NCBI GenBank assembly: GCA_000831005.1
Contig: CP007152.1
Location: forward strand, 1,674,001 to 1,738,000
DNA length: 64,000 nucleotides
Direction: 5' to 3'
DNA from: Marinobacter salarius
Lineage (GTDB): Bacteria; Pseudomonadota; Gammaproteobacteria; Pseudomonadales; Oleiphilaceae
Shown: piece after piece, positions 38,611 to 48,438 of the stretch
How the letters are laid out: each line of letters opens with the position of its first letter
Position numbering within the stretch: position 1 is the first letter of the stretch
The notes under the pieces: generated by a model
What the model saw: the letters and a program-made list of their open reading frames with translations, nothing else
Told to the model about the DNA's origin: nothing
Databases searched by the model: none
Translations under genes and position numbers: made by a program

Positions 38611-39443
38611 ATGACTTCCAATTACGTCTACCACTCTAACTTTTGGCTGGAAGAGCCGGAAGATTCCAACCCATTCGCGGCCCGACAGTGCTTTTGCTCG
38701 GGATACGATGTCTATGGCGAAATAGTCCCCCAGGCTAGCTGGTTTGATTATCTATTGCTCATGTTCCGCGGTGAAAAGCCCGCATCAGAGGAAACAAGGC
38801 TCCTGGAGAAGCTTGCCATGATACTGGCGAATCCTGGTCCCAGAGAAGCAAGTGTTAGGGCCGCTATGAATGCTGGTGTGGCGGGCACAAATCACAGTTC
38901 TGCCCTTATGGCAGCGCTGGCCGTTGGGGCAGGTCAGTACGGCGGTGCACAGGAAGTCGCCGTTTCGGTCAGGCTTTGGCGTGAATGTGGTAGAGACATC
39001 CCAACATGGATTGAAAGGCTCTTCAGCCAGAAGAGGATGAGAGGGCGGATATTTGGCTACCAATGGAACATGCCCCGGGGTTTGAGCCCAACGGCAGGTC
39101 CATTACAACACCAGTTTGGCAGGCGTTGAATTATCTCGTTGATCTGGCTCCTGAGGATGGGGCGCTTTATTGGTTGAAAAAACACAGGGAGGAACTTGAA
39201 GTATCCGTTGGCTATCCTCTTGCCCTCAGTGGCGTTGCTGCTGCAGCTTTTGTGGATCTGAACCTTAGCGAGGATCAGGCAAGTATGTTGTACCTCATGC
39301 TGAGACTGCCTGGAGCGGCCGCCCATGCCATTGAGCAAAAAGGTATGGGGTGGAAGAAGTTCCCTTACTACGGACCTGCTATCGAGTTGGCAGACGACCC
39401 CGGCCCGGTTTCTGCCGATTCCGATAGGGAGGATGGGCAATGA
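38611..39443 (+). CDS. Citrate synthase/citryl-CoA lyase-like protein 1, frameshifted
   Basis: About 277 residues, all helical. The large-domain region GVAGTNHSSALMAALAVGAGQYGGAQEV corresponds to the citrate synthase GPLHGGANE loop, with Tyr where the first catalytic His should be. After a frameshift near 39060 the chain reads MEHAPGFEPNGRS, matching the second His loop, with His kept. The usual catalytic Asp region reads VGYPLALSGVAAA, with no Asp. Shorter than citrate synthase (about 430), like citryl-CoA lyase-type small homologues. Probably acts with the next gene product, with which it overlaps by 4 bases. Confidence 0.75.
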
Positions 39444-40240
39444 GTCTTGAGCATCTTTTTGAAACCGAGAGCCGGTGGTTAACCCACAAAGGAAAGGCTT
39501 ATTTATCCGACCGGGTGGTCATGCATGGAAAAGACTTGCATAAAGAGTTGGGTGAAATGGACTGGATACACCTTTATCTCTACGCGATTTTAGGTAGGGA
39601 TCCTGGTGAGAACGTTGCCAAACTACTTAACTTTTATTGGGTTTCGACCAGCTACCCGGACGCGTCCATTTGGCCAAACCATGTGACTGCCTTAGCAGGA
39701 ACCGTTCGAACCACGCCGTCACTCGCATTGATGGCCGGCATGAGTGTTTCTGAAGCGTCCATATATGGACGCAGACCAGAGGTTCGGGCCCTGGACTTTT
39801 TCTACCGAGCGGGTCAGTGGTGTGATGATGGTGGCCATCTAGAAGATTTTGTTGATCAAGAGAAACAAAAGGGGCGGATTTTATACGGATACGGCCGTCC
39901 ACTGGCGAAAACCGATGAGCGGATATCTTACACACTCGACAAGGCCAGAGAGCTCGGATTGGCAGGTGGTCGCTATCTCCAAATGGCGTTAGACGTACAC
40001 CAGCACCTGGATGAAAAATACGGGTATTCGATGAATGTGGCGGCGGTTCACGCAGGACTGGCAGCTGATATGGGATTGACGTGTCAGGAATATCAGCTAT
40101 TCCTCACTCCGTGTTTCGTGACAGGAATGGCTCCATGTTATCAGGACACCAGAGATAAACCTGAAGGCAGTTTCTTTCCAGTACGCTGTGAGAGTATCGT
40201 TTATGGGGGGCCGGCCAAACGTAAATGGCTGTCAGATTGA
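39440..40240 (+). CDS. Citrate synthase/citryl-CoA lyase-like protein 2
   Basis: 266 residues. Its order of segments matches the C-terminal domains of citrate synthase: GMSVSEASIYGRRPEVRALDFF, then KGRILYGYGRPLAKTDERI (the GHRVY loop with Arg for His), and YGYSMNVAAVHAGLAADMGL (the NVDFYSG loop with Ala for catalytic Asp). It also carries an N-terminal helical stretch. With two key residues altered it may be an inactive partner or catalyse another acyl-CoA reaction. Coupled by ATGA overlap to the first homologue; converges on the TonB receptor gene. Confidence 0.75.
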   Translation: MSLEHLFETESRWLTHKGKAYLSDRVVMHGKDLHKELGEMDWIHLYLYAILGRDPGENVAKLLNFYWVSTSYPDASIWPNHVTALAGTVRTTPSLALMAGMSVSEASIYGRRPEVRALDFFYRAGQWCDDGGHLEDFVDQEKQKGRILYGYGRPLAKTDERISYTLDKARELGLAGGRYLQMALDVHQHLDEKYGYSMNVAAVHAGLAADMGLTCQEYQLFLTPCFVTGMAPCYQDTRDKPEGSFFPVRCESIVYGGPAKRKWLSD

Positions 40241-40268
40241 GAAATCTTGTAGTTTGGTAGGAACAACT

Positions 40269-42411
40269 CTAGAAACGGTATTGGAGTTCCCCAACGACTT
40301 GTCGCCTTGGCATCGGGAAATCATTGGGGATTGCGGGGACCGGATCCGCATACGGACTGGGGTCTCTAACATCTTCGTCAAACAGATTCTTTACCGCAAA
40401 AGAAAGTGTCCAGTCGGGTAAGACATCAACGGCTCTTAGTGTTAAATCGACGGTTGCATAATCATCCACTGGGGAGCGGGGGTCACTGGCCACTCGCTTC
40501 TGCTCTCCAACCCAGTTGACCTGCGTGGCGAGCTTCCAAATCGGGCTTACGCTCCATTCCATACGACCATACAGCTGGTGGTTCGGTGCTTCTCCAACAC
40601 CAGAATTGTTTCGTTCGTCGGTCGACTTTTGATATGCGTAGTTCGCGGTTAACTTCACTTCGTCGACTGGACTGTAGGAGAGTTCAATTTCACCGCCATG
40701 CCCAGTTCGTTCCTCAGAGTTCCGATACTCCTGAGATACCGGGCCGGTGACAGCAACCGCCGTGATCAAATCATCAATCTCGTAATAGAACAGGTTAATG
40801 CCGTAGAACAACTGAGCGTTCAATTGATGGGAAACAGCAATCTCAAACGTATCGATCGTTTCCGCGCCTAGGTCTGTGTTACCCATCGTGACGGGGTTGT
40901 TCGCAACGTAAAGTTCATTCAGCGAAGGTGCACGGAATGCACGCCCGTATAGAAGCTTGGTAGTGATTGTATCGGTGGTTGCCCAAATCAACGCGGCACG
41001 GGGATTTACTGCGTTACCGAAATCAGAGTAGTCATCGAAACGAATACCGCTTACCAGTTGCCAATTCTGGGCGAACTGCCACTCATCTTGCACAAATACG
41101 TAATAGTTGTTGCGATCCTCTTCGGGCATCCAAACCTCGGTCGGGTCGCCTGAAACATCAACCACGCGTCCCTTGGGGCTAAAATCAGGATTAAAGTTCT
41201 TTCTTTCAGTGACCTCATACAGATCAGCCCATAATCCACCAACTCCGGTGTGTATGCGATGGTTTGTAAAACCGCGGTAGATCGCACTGAGGTCGAAACG
41301 AGCCTGATTTTCCTTGTATCCCGGGCTTCCAATCAAACCCTCTGGAAAACTACCGCCAAAGGTCCGGCGGGTAGAGTACAATATCGTTCTCTGGTTCCTG
41401 GGTTATATTGAAGTAGGATATCCGTGCTTCAACATCCAGCGAGTCAACAATATCAGGCCAGCGATAGCCGAAATCAGCATTAATCCGTCTGGAGGAGAAC
41501 TCACCTTCTGGATCCAAGGCTTGCGCAACACCCGGGCCAGTGCCAAGGTTACTGCGATCTTGGAGGCCCGCGCGGAAGGTCCATTGTTCGCCGCCAGCTT
41601 CGAAGCGAGCATCCAACTGATCTACACCCGTATTAACGGGGCCAGGCGCCAAAGAAGCCGAAGTTCCGAACATCTCGTCGAGGTTAGTTTGAGCATCTCG
41701 TTCGACCGTTTCTCTCCAACCGTCGGTGGTTTGATACTCGAGAATCATGCTCATTCCTATATCGCCTATCTGGTGGCCCGATTCCAACCACCCCCCACGA
41801 GTATCAAAACTCCCAACCCTTCCGCCAATCGTCTGCCCATCCACTGATTCAGGGCCTTTCGTAATGATATTAATGACGCCGGAATAGGCATCGGCCCCAT
41901 AAAGCGCAGAACCCGGGCCCCTTATAACCTCGATACGTTCGATCGCCTTGACCGGCATACCGCCCCAAGCATTACTACGGTTGCCGTACATCATTGTAGT
42001 AACGGGTATTCCGTTGATCAGCATCAGTGCCTGAGGGTTATTGCTGGAAGTAATGCCCCGAAACACATATTTGGGCGAGAACGCCTGATCAGAGTGATTC
42101 ACATGGAGCCCAGGCACTGTTTCAAGTACCTGGTCCAAGTCCGTGGCGCCCATGGCTGCAATATCGTCCGCATTAATGACCGAAGTGATTGCAGCGGCCT
42201 TATCGAGAGGTGTTTCGGTTCCAGAGGCGATTGAGACAACACGAATTTGACCGAGCTCTTCCAAGGGAATGTCCCAAAGGGAATCATCCGCGGCAACAAC
42301 GATGGAAGAGGTTGAATAGCAAAGAACGGCGGCTACCACCCTCGAAACCACCTTGGGGCGTAAAGCTCTGCTTAGGGGCGATAGACGTTCCTGCATGCGC
42401 AATCTCAGCAC
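40269..42411 (-). CDS. TonB-dependent outer membrane receptor, frameshifted
   Basis: About 714 residues with a signal (AAVLCYSTSSIVVAA). The plug domain shows ERIEVIRGPGSALYGADAYSGVINIITK; the barrel ends MPRRQVVGELQYRF with terminal Phe. It is of the BtuB/colicin-receptor type and imports an iron complex, vitamin or other scarce nutrient using TonB. A frameshift near 41370 divides it. The substrate cannot be assigned. It converges on the citrate-synthase-like genes with 28 bases between, and the binding-protein gene lies upstream on the same strand. The start could be GTG 42411 or ATG 42396. Confidence 0.88.
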
Positions 42412-42618
42412 TTTACTCTTAGCATTATTTGAAACGATTCAGTCAACGATTGCACTCCGAGACCTGCTACTGACAAACTTGGCGGTCACACTGCCAAGGA
42501 TGGTACATTTCTTAGCCAAACAGCGATGAAAAATGCAAGCTGAATAGGAGTTTAGCTGCATTCATCGTATAAGCAAGTCTTAAACGGCATGGAACCTAAC
42601 GATACGATCAAACTCGCG

Positions 42619-43475
42619 TTACTCGGCAGGAGGAGGGGAGCAGGGCGCCGCCGTGGCGTCCCAGTTGACCAGTTTATCTTCCAGTATCTGCGCAGTTACT
42701 GGTGTGCTGTTCTCGGCGACCGCTTTCTCAATAATGGCTTGGTACCTCCCGTTGTTGCGCAACGTCGCTAATCCATCATTGAACGCCTGCCTGAGGCCGG
42801 CTGACTCCGCGTTAAACAGCACGTGGTAAAACGCCTTCCGGAGTGGTTTGGGATGAAACGTCAGTTGATAAGCCTGGGAAGCAAACTGGTTTCTTATCAT
42901 CGCTTCACCCACAACGGGTCCATGGGAAACAAATCAATGCGACCAAGGAGCAGCTTCTTGAAATTAGCCGCGTCAGAAGTGGTGATGTCAGCGTCGACGA
43001 GACCACTCTCAATAACATCACTGAGTGTTTCGCCGTAACTGTAATCCTGTGTCAGACCAACTTTCTTTCCTTTCAACTCTACAAGGGCTTCCCAGTCAAA
43101 AGCCTCGGCAGCGCGGTGATAGAAAACGTATTGATAGGGCAGTAAAGGAGAAGAGAACAGGAAGTCACGGCTTCTTGATTCGGTGCAAGACCAGATCGCC
43201 GAGGCCTGATATTTTCCCGATTTGGTCATTGCCAGCGCCCGCGACCAGGGAAGAAATGCAAACTCTACGTCGACACCTTCGCTTTCAAAGGATTCACGAA
43301 TAATCTGGGAGACAAAACCGCCACCAGGTAGATCTTCGCTCAGGTACGGCGGCCAGTGCCCGGTGCTGATTTTGATGGTGTTCGCTCCAAGCAACGTCGG
43401 ACTAAACGATACAAATATCAGAATCATTAGGTGCTGTAGGTACTGAAAGTACCGGCATCTCTTTTGGCCTTTCAT
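42619..43475 (-). CDS. Family 3 solute-binding-like periplasmic protein, frameshifted
   Basis: About 285 residues. After a signal (LMILIFVSFSPTLLGA) comes IKISTGHWPPYLSEDLPGGGFVSQIIRESF, AFLPWSRALAMTKSGKYQAS and ALVELKGKKVGLTQDYSYG, the usual SBP_bac_3 pattern. A frameshift near 42905 leads to RKAFYHVLFNAESAGLRQAFNDGL and the end. No amino-acid transporter genes adjoin it, so it may be a sensing or stand-alone protein. ATG 43475 is chosen as start because it leads directly into the signal. Confidence 0.8.
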
Positions 43476-43699
43476 TTGTCCAAAATCCCGAAATTCCTGC
43501 GTTGGAGGATCCACATTTTATACCGTCATCAAACCTCGCAAACATGACAAAGCCATGTTTCTCGCAACATTATGTAAACGACAACCTGCGAAGAACCGTC
43601 ACCAAGTGTTATAGAAACGTTATGTTTGGGGAGGAACCAAAGCCGGCACCTCTTGCTCTGATCCATTAATACAGATGGCTAATCCGATGAGAGGTTCCC

Positions 43700-44407
43700 A
43701 TGACAAAATGGTTTATTGCGTTGCTTTTCTTACTGCCGTCGTTTGCCAGCGCCGCAGAGTGGACTAGTGGAACGAGTAAAACCGACGTTGTTGAGCTGTT
43801 TACCTCAGAGGGATGCAGCAGCTGTCCTCCCGCTGATCGTTGGCTGAGCTCTTTGAAGAGCAGCCCTGAGCTGTTCAAAGAATTCGTTCCAATGGCATTC
43901 CACGTTGACTACTGGGATTACATCGGCTGGAAAGACCCGTTCGCAAAAGCTGCTTACAGCGAACGCCAGCGGAATTATGTGCGTGAAGGGCACGTTAGCC
44001 AGTCTTATACTCCGGGAATCGTTATCAACAACAAAGAATGGCGCCAATGGTTTCGAGGGCAACGAACCTGGACAGACGACACCAAACAGGTTGGGGTACT
44101 CAGGGCTAGCGTTAATGACAAACGCCGCTTTAAGGCGGAATTTGATGGCGAGAAGGCTGGCCAGTTGCATATAGCCATACTCGGTATGGGGTTAACAACA
44201 TCCGTGAAAGCTGGAGAAAACCGCGGCCGGGAACTCACACACGATTTCGTGGTGTTGAAGTTAATAACAGTACCTGGAGAGAAAAGCTGGACCGTTACAC
44301 TTCCAGAGTTCCCCGAAAAAGGGCAGAAACGAAATGCCATCGCCGCCTGGGTAACACCCAACAATTCACAGACCATTTTGCAGGCTGTGGGTGGTTACGT
44401 CGATTAA
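43700..44407 (+). CDS. DUF1223 thioredoxin-like secreted protein
   Basis: 235 residues with a signal peptide (FIALLFLLPSFASAA). The DUF1223 domain opens with VVELFTSEGCSSCPPAD, a CxxC pair in thioredoxin-like position, then FHVDYWDYIGWKDPFA and RQRNYV, and GQSYTPGIVIN-like SQSYTPGIVINNKEW. It is probably a periplasmic redox or metal-related protein; no reaction is established for the family. It converges on the DUF3703 gene. Confidence 0.85.
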   Translation: MTKWFIALLFLLPSFASAAEWTSGTSKTDVVELFTSEGCSSCPPADRWLSSLKSSPELFKEFVPMAFHVDYWDYIGWKDPFAKAAYSERQRNYVREGHVSQSYTPGIVINNKEWRQWFRGQRTWTDDTKQVGVLRASVNDKRRFKAEFDGEKAGQLHIAILGMGLTTSVKAGENRGRELTHDFVVLKLITVPGEKSWTVTLPEFPEKGQKRNAIAAWVTPNNSQTILQAVGGYVD

Positions 44408-44427
44408 CGCTAGCCGTAGTCAGTGTT

Positions 44428-44790
44428 TTATCCTTCAGCCTGGTGATGGCTCTCTTTATAAAGCACACGAGCGAGATCTTCTGGCAAAGGCATTGGCGCA
44501 AACGGACTGACGTTCGCACGCCCGGTATTTCCAACGGGAACCCATATGCGAGAAAACAACAAGGCGGCGAACGTTCGAGTAAGCTGCCCAACGACTTCCC
44601 GCATGTCACGTGTACGCCAGCCGAGTTTGAGCATGCGAATGTGGGTCCTTGTGTGCGCCCAAGCATACTTCTGGCTCAGAATATGAGCTCGCTCAAGGTG
44701 GGCGAACGCCTTTGAAAAGTTACGCGACTCTTCAGCTTCACACGCCGCGGTGAGTTCCACGTTATAAGCCTGTTTCAGTTCAGTTTTCAT
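44428..44790 (-). CDS. DUF3703 family protein
   Basis: 120 residues. The match to DUF3703 is clear in RNFSKAFAHLERAHILSQKYAWAHTRTH, GWRTRDMREVVGQLTR and IWVPVGNTGRANVSPFAPMPLPEDL. It looks like a small soluble helical protein of unknown function. GAGCATTTCTGAA precedes the ATG with no strong ribosome site. It is convergent with the DUF1223 gene. Confidence 0.82.
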   Translation of the reverse strand: MKTELKQAYNVELTAACEAEESRNFSKAFAHLERAHILSQKYAWAHTRTHIRMLKLGWRTRDMREVVGQLTRTFAALLFSRIWVPVGNTGRANVSPFAPMPLPEDLARVLYKESHHQAEG

Positions 44791-45411
44791 TTCAGAAATG
44801 CTCCCATTAAATCTGCGCCGTCAGTGAGTATCAAAAACCCTGTAGTAGATGCAGAGTCAATGGTTTGAAGAGGGTGGCTTATGGGAAGAGAGGGGAATTG
44901 AGGGTTGGCAGACAAACGTGAAAAATAGCCCAAAAACACTCCCAACCTATTGAACTACCGTTTTTTTGGTCACCCGAACCCGAGTTCATGTCATTCTGAC
45001 CGATAAAAGTAACTCAGCCTTGTTGTCGGCCCCGCAGACTCTACTCGACTGGGGACTGACCTTAGCGGATGCGGATTGGCTGGAAGACGCCGTGCCGAAG
45101 ACCCGGCTGATGTCGAGTGAAGATGCTACGGTGTTGTGGGGCGCTCGGCACCAGCTTTTTAAAAGCCGGTCGCCGGTCACAACAGACAGCAAGGGTGTCT
45201 GCCAGGGCGACAATACGCTGAGGGCCTCCGGTCTCTGAAGAAGCGAGGAGTTACCTGTCTCAGTGAAAGGAGAAGTTCCTTAGCTGGCCTCGGAATCCGC
45301 GTGATGTTGCCTATTGATCTGGTGCAAACCTGGCTAATGTGTAACTGACGCTTGTCTATATGATTAGCTTGCGATTTACTGTTACTGAATCGTCAATAGC
45401 AGGACAGTGAC
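44791..45411. other. 621-base stretch without a convincing gene
   Basis: Short open frames on both strands around 44966-45238 show no family pattern, poor codon choice and no ribosome site, so I do not call a gene. The last 100 bases before the marR start should hold its promoter; a TTGTCT and later AT-rich segment near 45352-45395 is a weak candidate. The region may be a decayed gene or a boundary of the accessory block. Confidence 0.4.
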
Positions 45412-45858
45412 ATGGCCCCGCACTCCCCTCGAGATCAGTTTCCTCTCACCAATGCCCGGGTAGCAAGGCGCTGGCGTAAGTTGTTGGATGAGCGCCTGAA
45501 AGATTTGGGGGTTACCCAAGCTCGCTGGTTCACCATGGTCTGCCTGCAGCGTGGTGGTGGAGGATTGACCCAGCGGGAGTTAGCCCGCTTGATGACCATC
45601 GAGAATCCGACATTGGTCCGCCTGCTTGACAGCCTCGAGGAGCAGGGTCTGATTGAGCGCCGGCCCAGTGAGCGTGATCGGCGCGCCAGGCTGCTTTATC
45701 TTACCAATGCCGGTGAGCACTTTATGAGCGAACTGAATGAGCGGGCGAATGTCTTGCGAGAGGAGATGCTGAAAGGCATTGAAAATACCGACCTGGAAGT
45801 CGCCCTGCGTGTTTTTGAGCGGGTTATGGAAAATTCCGCCAACCTCAAAAATTCCTGA
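45412..45858 (+). CDS. MarR family transcriptional regulator (SlyA-like)
   Basis: 148 residues: helix-turn-helix and wing in LTQRELARLMTIENPTLVRLLDSLEEQGLIERRPSERDRRARLLYLT. MarR proteins repress efflux or resistance genes until a small phenolic or drug-like ligand binds. It lies upstream of the LpxR-like and AcrAB-type genes on the same strand, so it probably regulates the pump; no operator was identified with certainty. Confidence 0.9.
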   Translation: MAPHSPRDQFPLTNARVARRWRKLLDERLKDLGVTQARWFTMVCLQRGGGGLTQRELARLMTIENPTLVRLLDSLEEQGLIERRPSERDRRARLLYLTNAGEHFMSELNERANVLREEMLKGIENTDLEVALRVFERVMENSANLKNS

Positions 45859-46129
45859 ATCCGAGACATTTTTCAGGCAGCGAGCGAGAAGATTAGAACT
45901 GGAGCGTTCTGCACATTACACCGTTGCAGGACAATTCCATCACGGCTAGCTGTCAATCATTACTTGTGTTACGTTTAGTTTATACTGAACAGATTGAACA
46001 AGTTGTGCGGACAGCCGTCTCATCATTTCTGGCCGGCGACCAAAAAGTCGCCGTACGGAAGGTATGTCAGCATCCGGGAGCAAGTTCTTTTACATCCGGT
46101 TCAACCCAGCTTTGACAGAGGAATCTTCA

Positions 46130-47128
46130 GTGAAATCTGGATGTTGCAGAAAGCGTTACCGGAATTGGTGCTCAGGTCTGTTGCTGGGTTCTCTTGTGAC
46201 ATCAGCTTCCGCTGAAGGCCTGCTGTCCCTGAAAGTGGAAAACGATGCGTTTTCCGCCGGCGGCGATGGTCAATATACCAACGGCGTAGAGGTGATCTGG
46301 GCCTTTGAGCCCGCCGATCAACACTGGACCCGTCGTCTTGCGGATATTATTCCGGGCTGGTCTGGCAGTAGTCTTGCCGGCGCAACGTACCGGCTGGGGC
46401 AACAGATGTATACGCCGGAAGATATAGAGGTTGAAGCGCTTATTAAAGATGACCGTCCCTATGCCGGCCTTTTGTTTGGCGGGGTTTCGCTACTGAGCGA
46501 AAGGGAGCACGGTGGCTTGCGTTTGGCAGACAGCCTGCATATCGACGTGGGCATCGTAGGCCCGGCCTCCGGCGCTGAGGTGGGTCAACGAAATTTCCAT
46601 GAACTTATTGCGGCAGACAAGCCGAGGGGTTGGGATAACCAGCTTGATAACGAGCCAGTTATCAATTTCGGTTATGAACGTGCCTGGTTTATGAAGCAAA
46701 ACTTCTCTGGGCTGACCATTGAATATGGGCCGTCTGCCGGGTTTGCGCTCGGCAACCTGTATACCTACGCTTCCGGCGGCCTGGGGTTTCGTTTGGGAGA
46801 GGGGCTTGAGCGTAGTTTCGGCATTCCGTCAGTCGCTCCTGCACAAGGCGGGCAATCCTCTTTTCGGCGGGATCAGGGCTTTAGCTGGTACGTCTTCGCT
46901 GCCGTTGAAGGGCGCTATATGGCACACAACCTGCTGCTCGACGGCAACAGTTTCGAGGACAGCCACTCCGTTGATAGTCGCGAATGGGTTGGCGACGCCC
47001 AGGTGGGTGCGGCATTGACCTGGGATCGCTGGCAGATCGCTTACACCTACCTGTGGCGAAGCGAAGAATTCAAGGAAAAGGACGGCGTCGATCAGTTTGG
47101 ATCGATCGTTCTGTCTACCTGGTTATAA
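46130..47128 (+). CDS. LpxR-like lipid A deacylase family protein (DUF2219)
   Basis: 332 residues from GTG 46130 (GACAGAGGAATCTTCA upstream), with a basic signal ending near VTSASAEG. The mature chain begins LSLKVENDAFSAGGDGQYTNGVEV, which carries the Asn-Asp pair of LpxR, followed by DDRPYAGLLFGG and RNFHELIAA with the likely active-site His. The end, FGSIVLSTWL, suits an outer membrane barrel. LpxR removes a 3'-acyloxyacyl group from lipid A. Linkage to an efflux pump suggests an envelope stress response, an inference. Confidence 0.85.
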   Translation: MKSGCCRKRYRNWCSGLLLGSLVTSASAEGLLSLKVENDAFSAGGDGQYTNGVEVIWAFEPADQHWTRRLADIIPGWSGSSLAGATYRLGQQMYTPEDIEVEALIKDDRPYAGLLFGGVSLLSEREHGGLRLADSLHIDVGIVGPASGAEVGQRNFHELIAADKPRGWDNQLDNEPVINFGYERAWFMKQNFSGLTIEYGPSAGFALGNLYTYASGGLGFRLGEGLERSFGIPSVAPAQGGQSSFRRDQGFSWYVFAAVEGRYMAHNLLLDGNSFEDSHSVDSREWVGDAQVGAALTWDRWQIAYTYLWRSEEFKEKDGVDQFGSIVLSTWL

Positions 47129-47184
47129 ACGAAGGCATGGATCGAACGGTTTTTGAGTCTTTGGCCCATTCAGAGGTTAGTTAT

Positions 47185-48438
47185 ATGGAAACAGAGAAGA
47201 GTTTGATGGTGCGTCTATTTGGGGCCCGCATGCTGCCCATGTGGTTGGCGGTTCTTTTGCTGGCTGGTTGTGACAACTCCTCCGGTCAGACAAAGGCTGA
47301 ACGGTCTGCGCCGCCGCCTCCAGAAGTCGGCGTTGTTGAGGTGCAGCCGCAGCGTGTGAATCTTTCAATGGAACTGCCGGGCAGAACCGCCGCTTACCGT
47401 ATCTCGGAAGTGAGGCCGCAAGTCACGGGCATTTTGCAGGAGCGCTTGTTTGAACAGGGCGCCCAGGTCAAAGCAGGTGAGGTCCTCTACCAGATCGACC
47501 CCAACCGATACCGTGCTGCCCATCAGCGGGCCCAGGCAGAACTGGAGCGCGCACAGGCCGAATTGCGACAGGCGCAGCGGGAGTGGGCACGTACGTCAGA
47601 CTTGTTTGAGAAGAATGCGGTCAGCAAGCGTCAACGTGATGAAGCGCTATCGGCCTTGGAGGCAGCCCGGGCGGATGTCTCCCGATCCCAGGCGATGCTC
47701 GAAACGGCGGGTATCGAGCTGGCGTATACCGAGGTCAAGGCTCCCATCGCCGGGCGCATTGGCCCGACACTGTACACGGAGGGTGCGCTGGTGACCGCCA
47801 ATCAACCCCAGATCCTGGCGCGCGTTGTGCAGCTTGATCCCATGTATGTCGATATTCAGCTACCGGTCGAAAAACTGGCTCGAATTCGGTCGTCTCTGAA
47901 GGAGGGCGCGGCTTCTGAGGCCGGCCCAAATGAAGCCGAGACTGTTTTGTTGCGCGAAGACGGCACCCCCTATCCGCATAAGGGACGCGTTGACGTTACG
48001 GATGTAACCGTCAACCAAAGCACCAGTTCTGTCACGGTGAGAGCCGTCTTCCCCAATCCGGACGAAGACCTTCTGCCTGGAATGTACGTGCGCGTTCGTC
48101 TGAGTGAGGGAGTTCGGGAGAACGCCATTCTGGCGCCGCAGCAGGGCGTGAGCCGTAATCCGCAAGGAGAGGCCACCGCGTTGCTGGTCAACCCGGAGGG
48201 TGAAGTTGTCGCCCGCCAGTTAGAGGCAGAGCGGGCCATTGGTGCATTCTGGCTGGTGGAGAAGGGGTTGGAACCGGGAGATCGTCTCATCGTCTCCGGT
48301 CTGCAGAAGGTTAGGCCAGGAGCCAAGGTGAAGCCGGTTGCCGCAGATATTCCATTACATCCCACCCAAAACCAGCAAGCCAGTGGCACGAATAGTCCGA
48401 AGAAGAACGCCTCCGACGAGGAGGGCCCCGCACAATGA
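47185..48438 (+). CDS. RND efflux periplasmic adaptor (AcrA/MexA-like)
   Basis: 417 residues from ATG 47185. Lipoprotein signal with lipobox LLAGC (Cys29), lipoyl halves ISEVRPQVTGILQERLFEQG and LAYTEVKAPIAGRIGPTLYTEG, a coiled-coil hairpin rich in Ala, Gln and Glu between them, and C-terminal barrel regions (LLPGMYVRVRLSEG; ISGLQKVRPG-like VSGLQKVRPG). It links the inner membrane pump to an outer membrane channel. Its stop overlaps the pump gene start by 4 bases. Confidence 0.93.
   Translation: METEKSLMVRLFGARMLPMWLAVLLLAGCDNSSGQTKAERSAPPPPEVGVVEVQPQRVNLSMELPGRTAAYRISEVRPQVTGILQERLFEQGAQVKAGEVLYQIDPNRYRAAHQRAQAELERAQAELRQAQREWARTSDLFEKNAVSKRQRDEALSALEAARADVSRSQAMLETAGIELAYTEVKAPIAGRIGPTLYTEGALVTANQPQILARVVQLDPMYVDIQLPVEKLARIRSSLKEGAASEAGPNEAETVLLREDGTPYPHKGRVDVTDVTVNQSTSSVTVRAVFPNPDEDLLPGMYVRVRLSEGVRENAILAPQQGVSRNPQGEATALLVNPEGEVVARQLEAERAIGAFWLVEKGLEPGDRLIVSGLQKVRPGAKVKPVAADIPLHPTQNQQASGTNSPKKNASDEEGPAQ

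Noticed and set aside
44966..45238. Open frames on both strands in the marR upstream gap
   Set aside because: No ribosome site, no family resemblance, and similar length on both strands as expected by chance.
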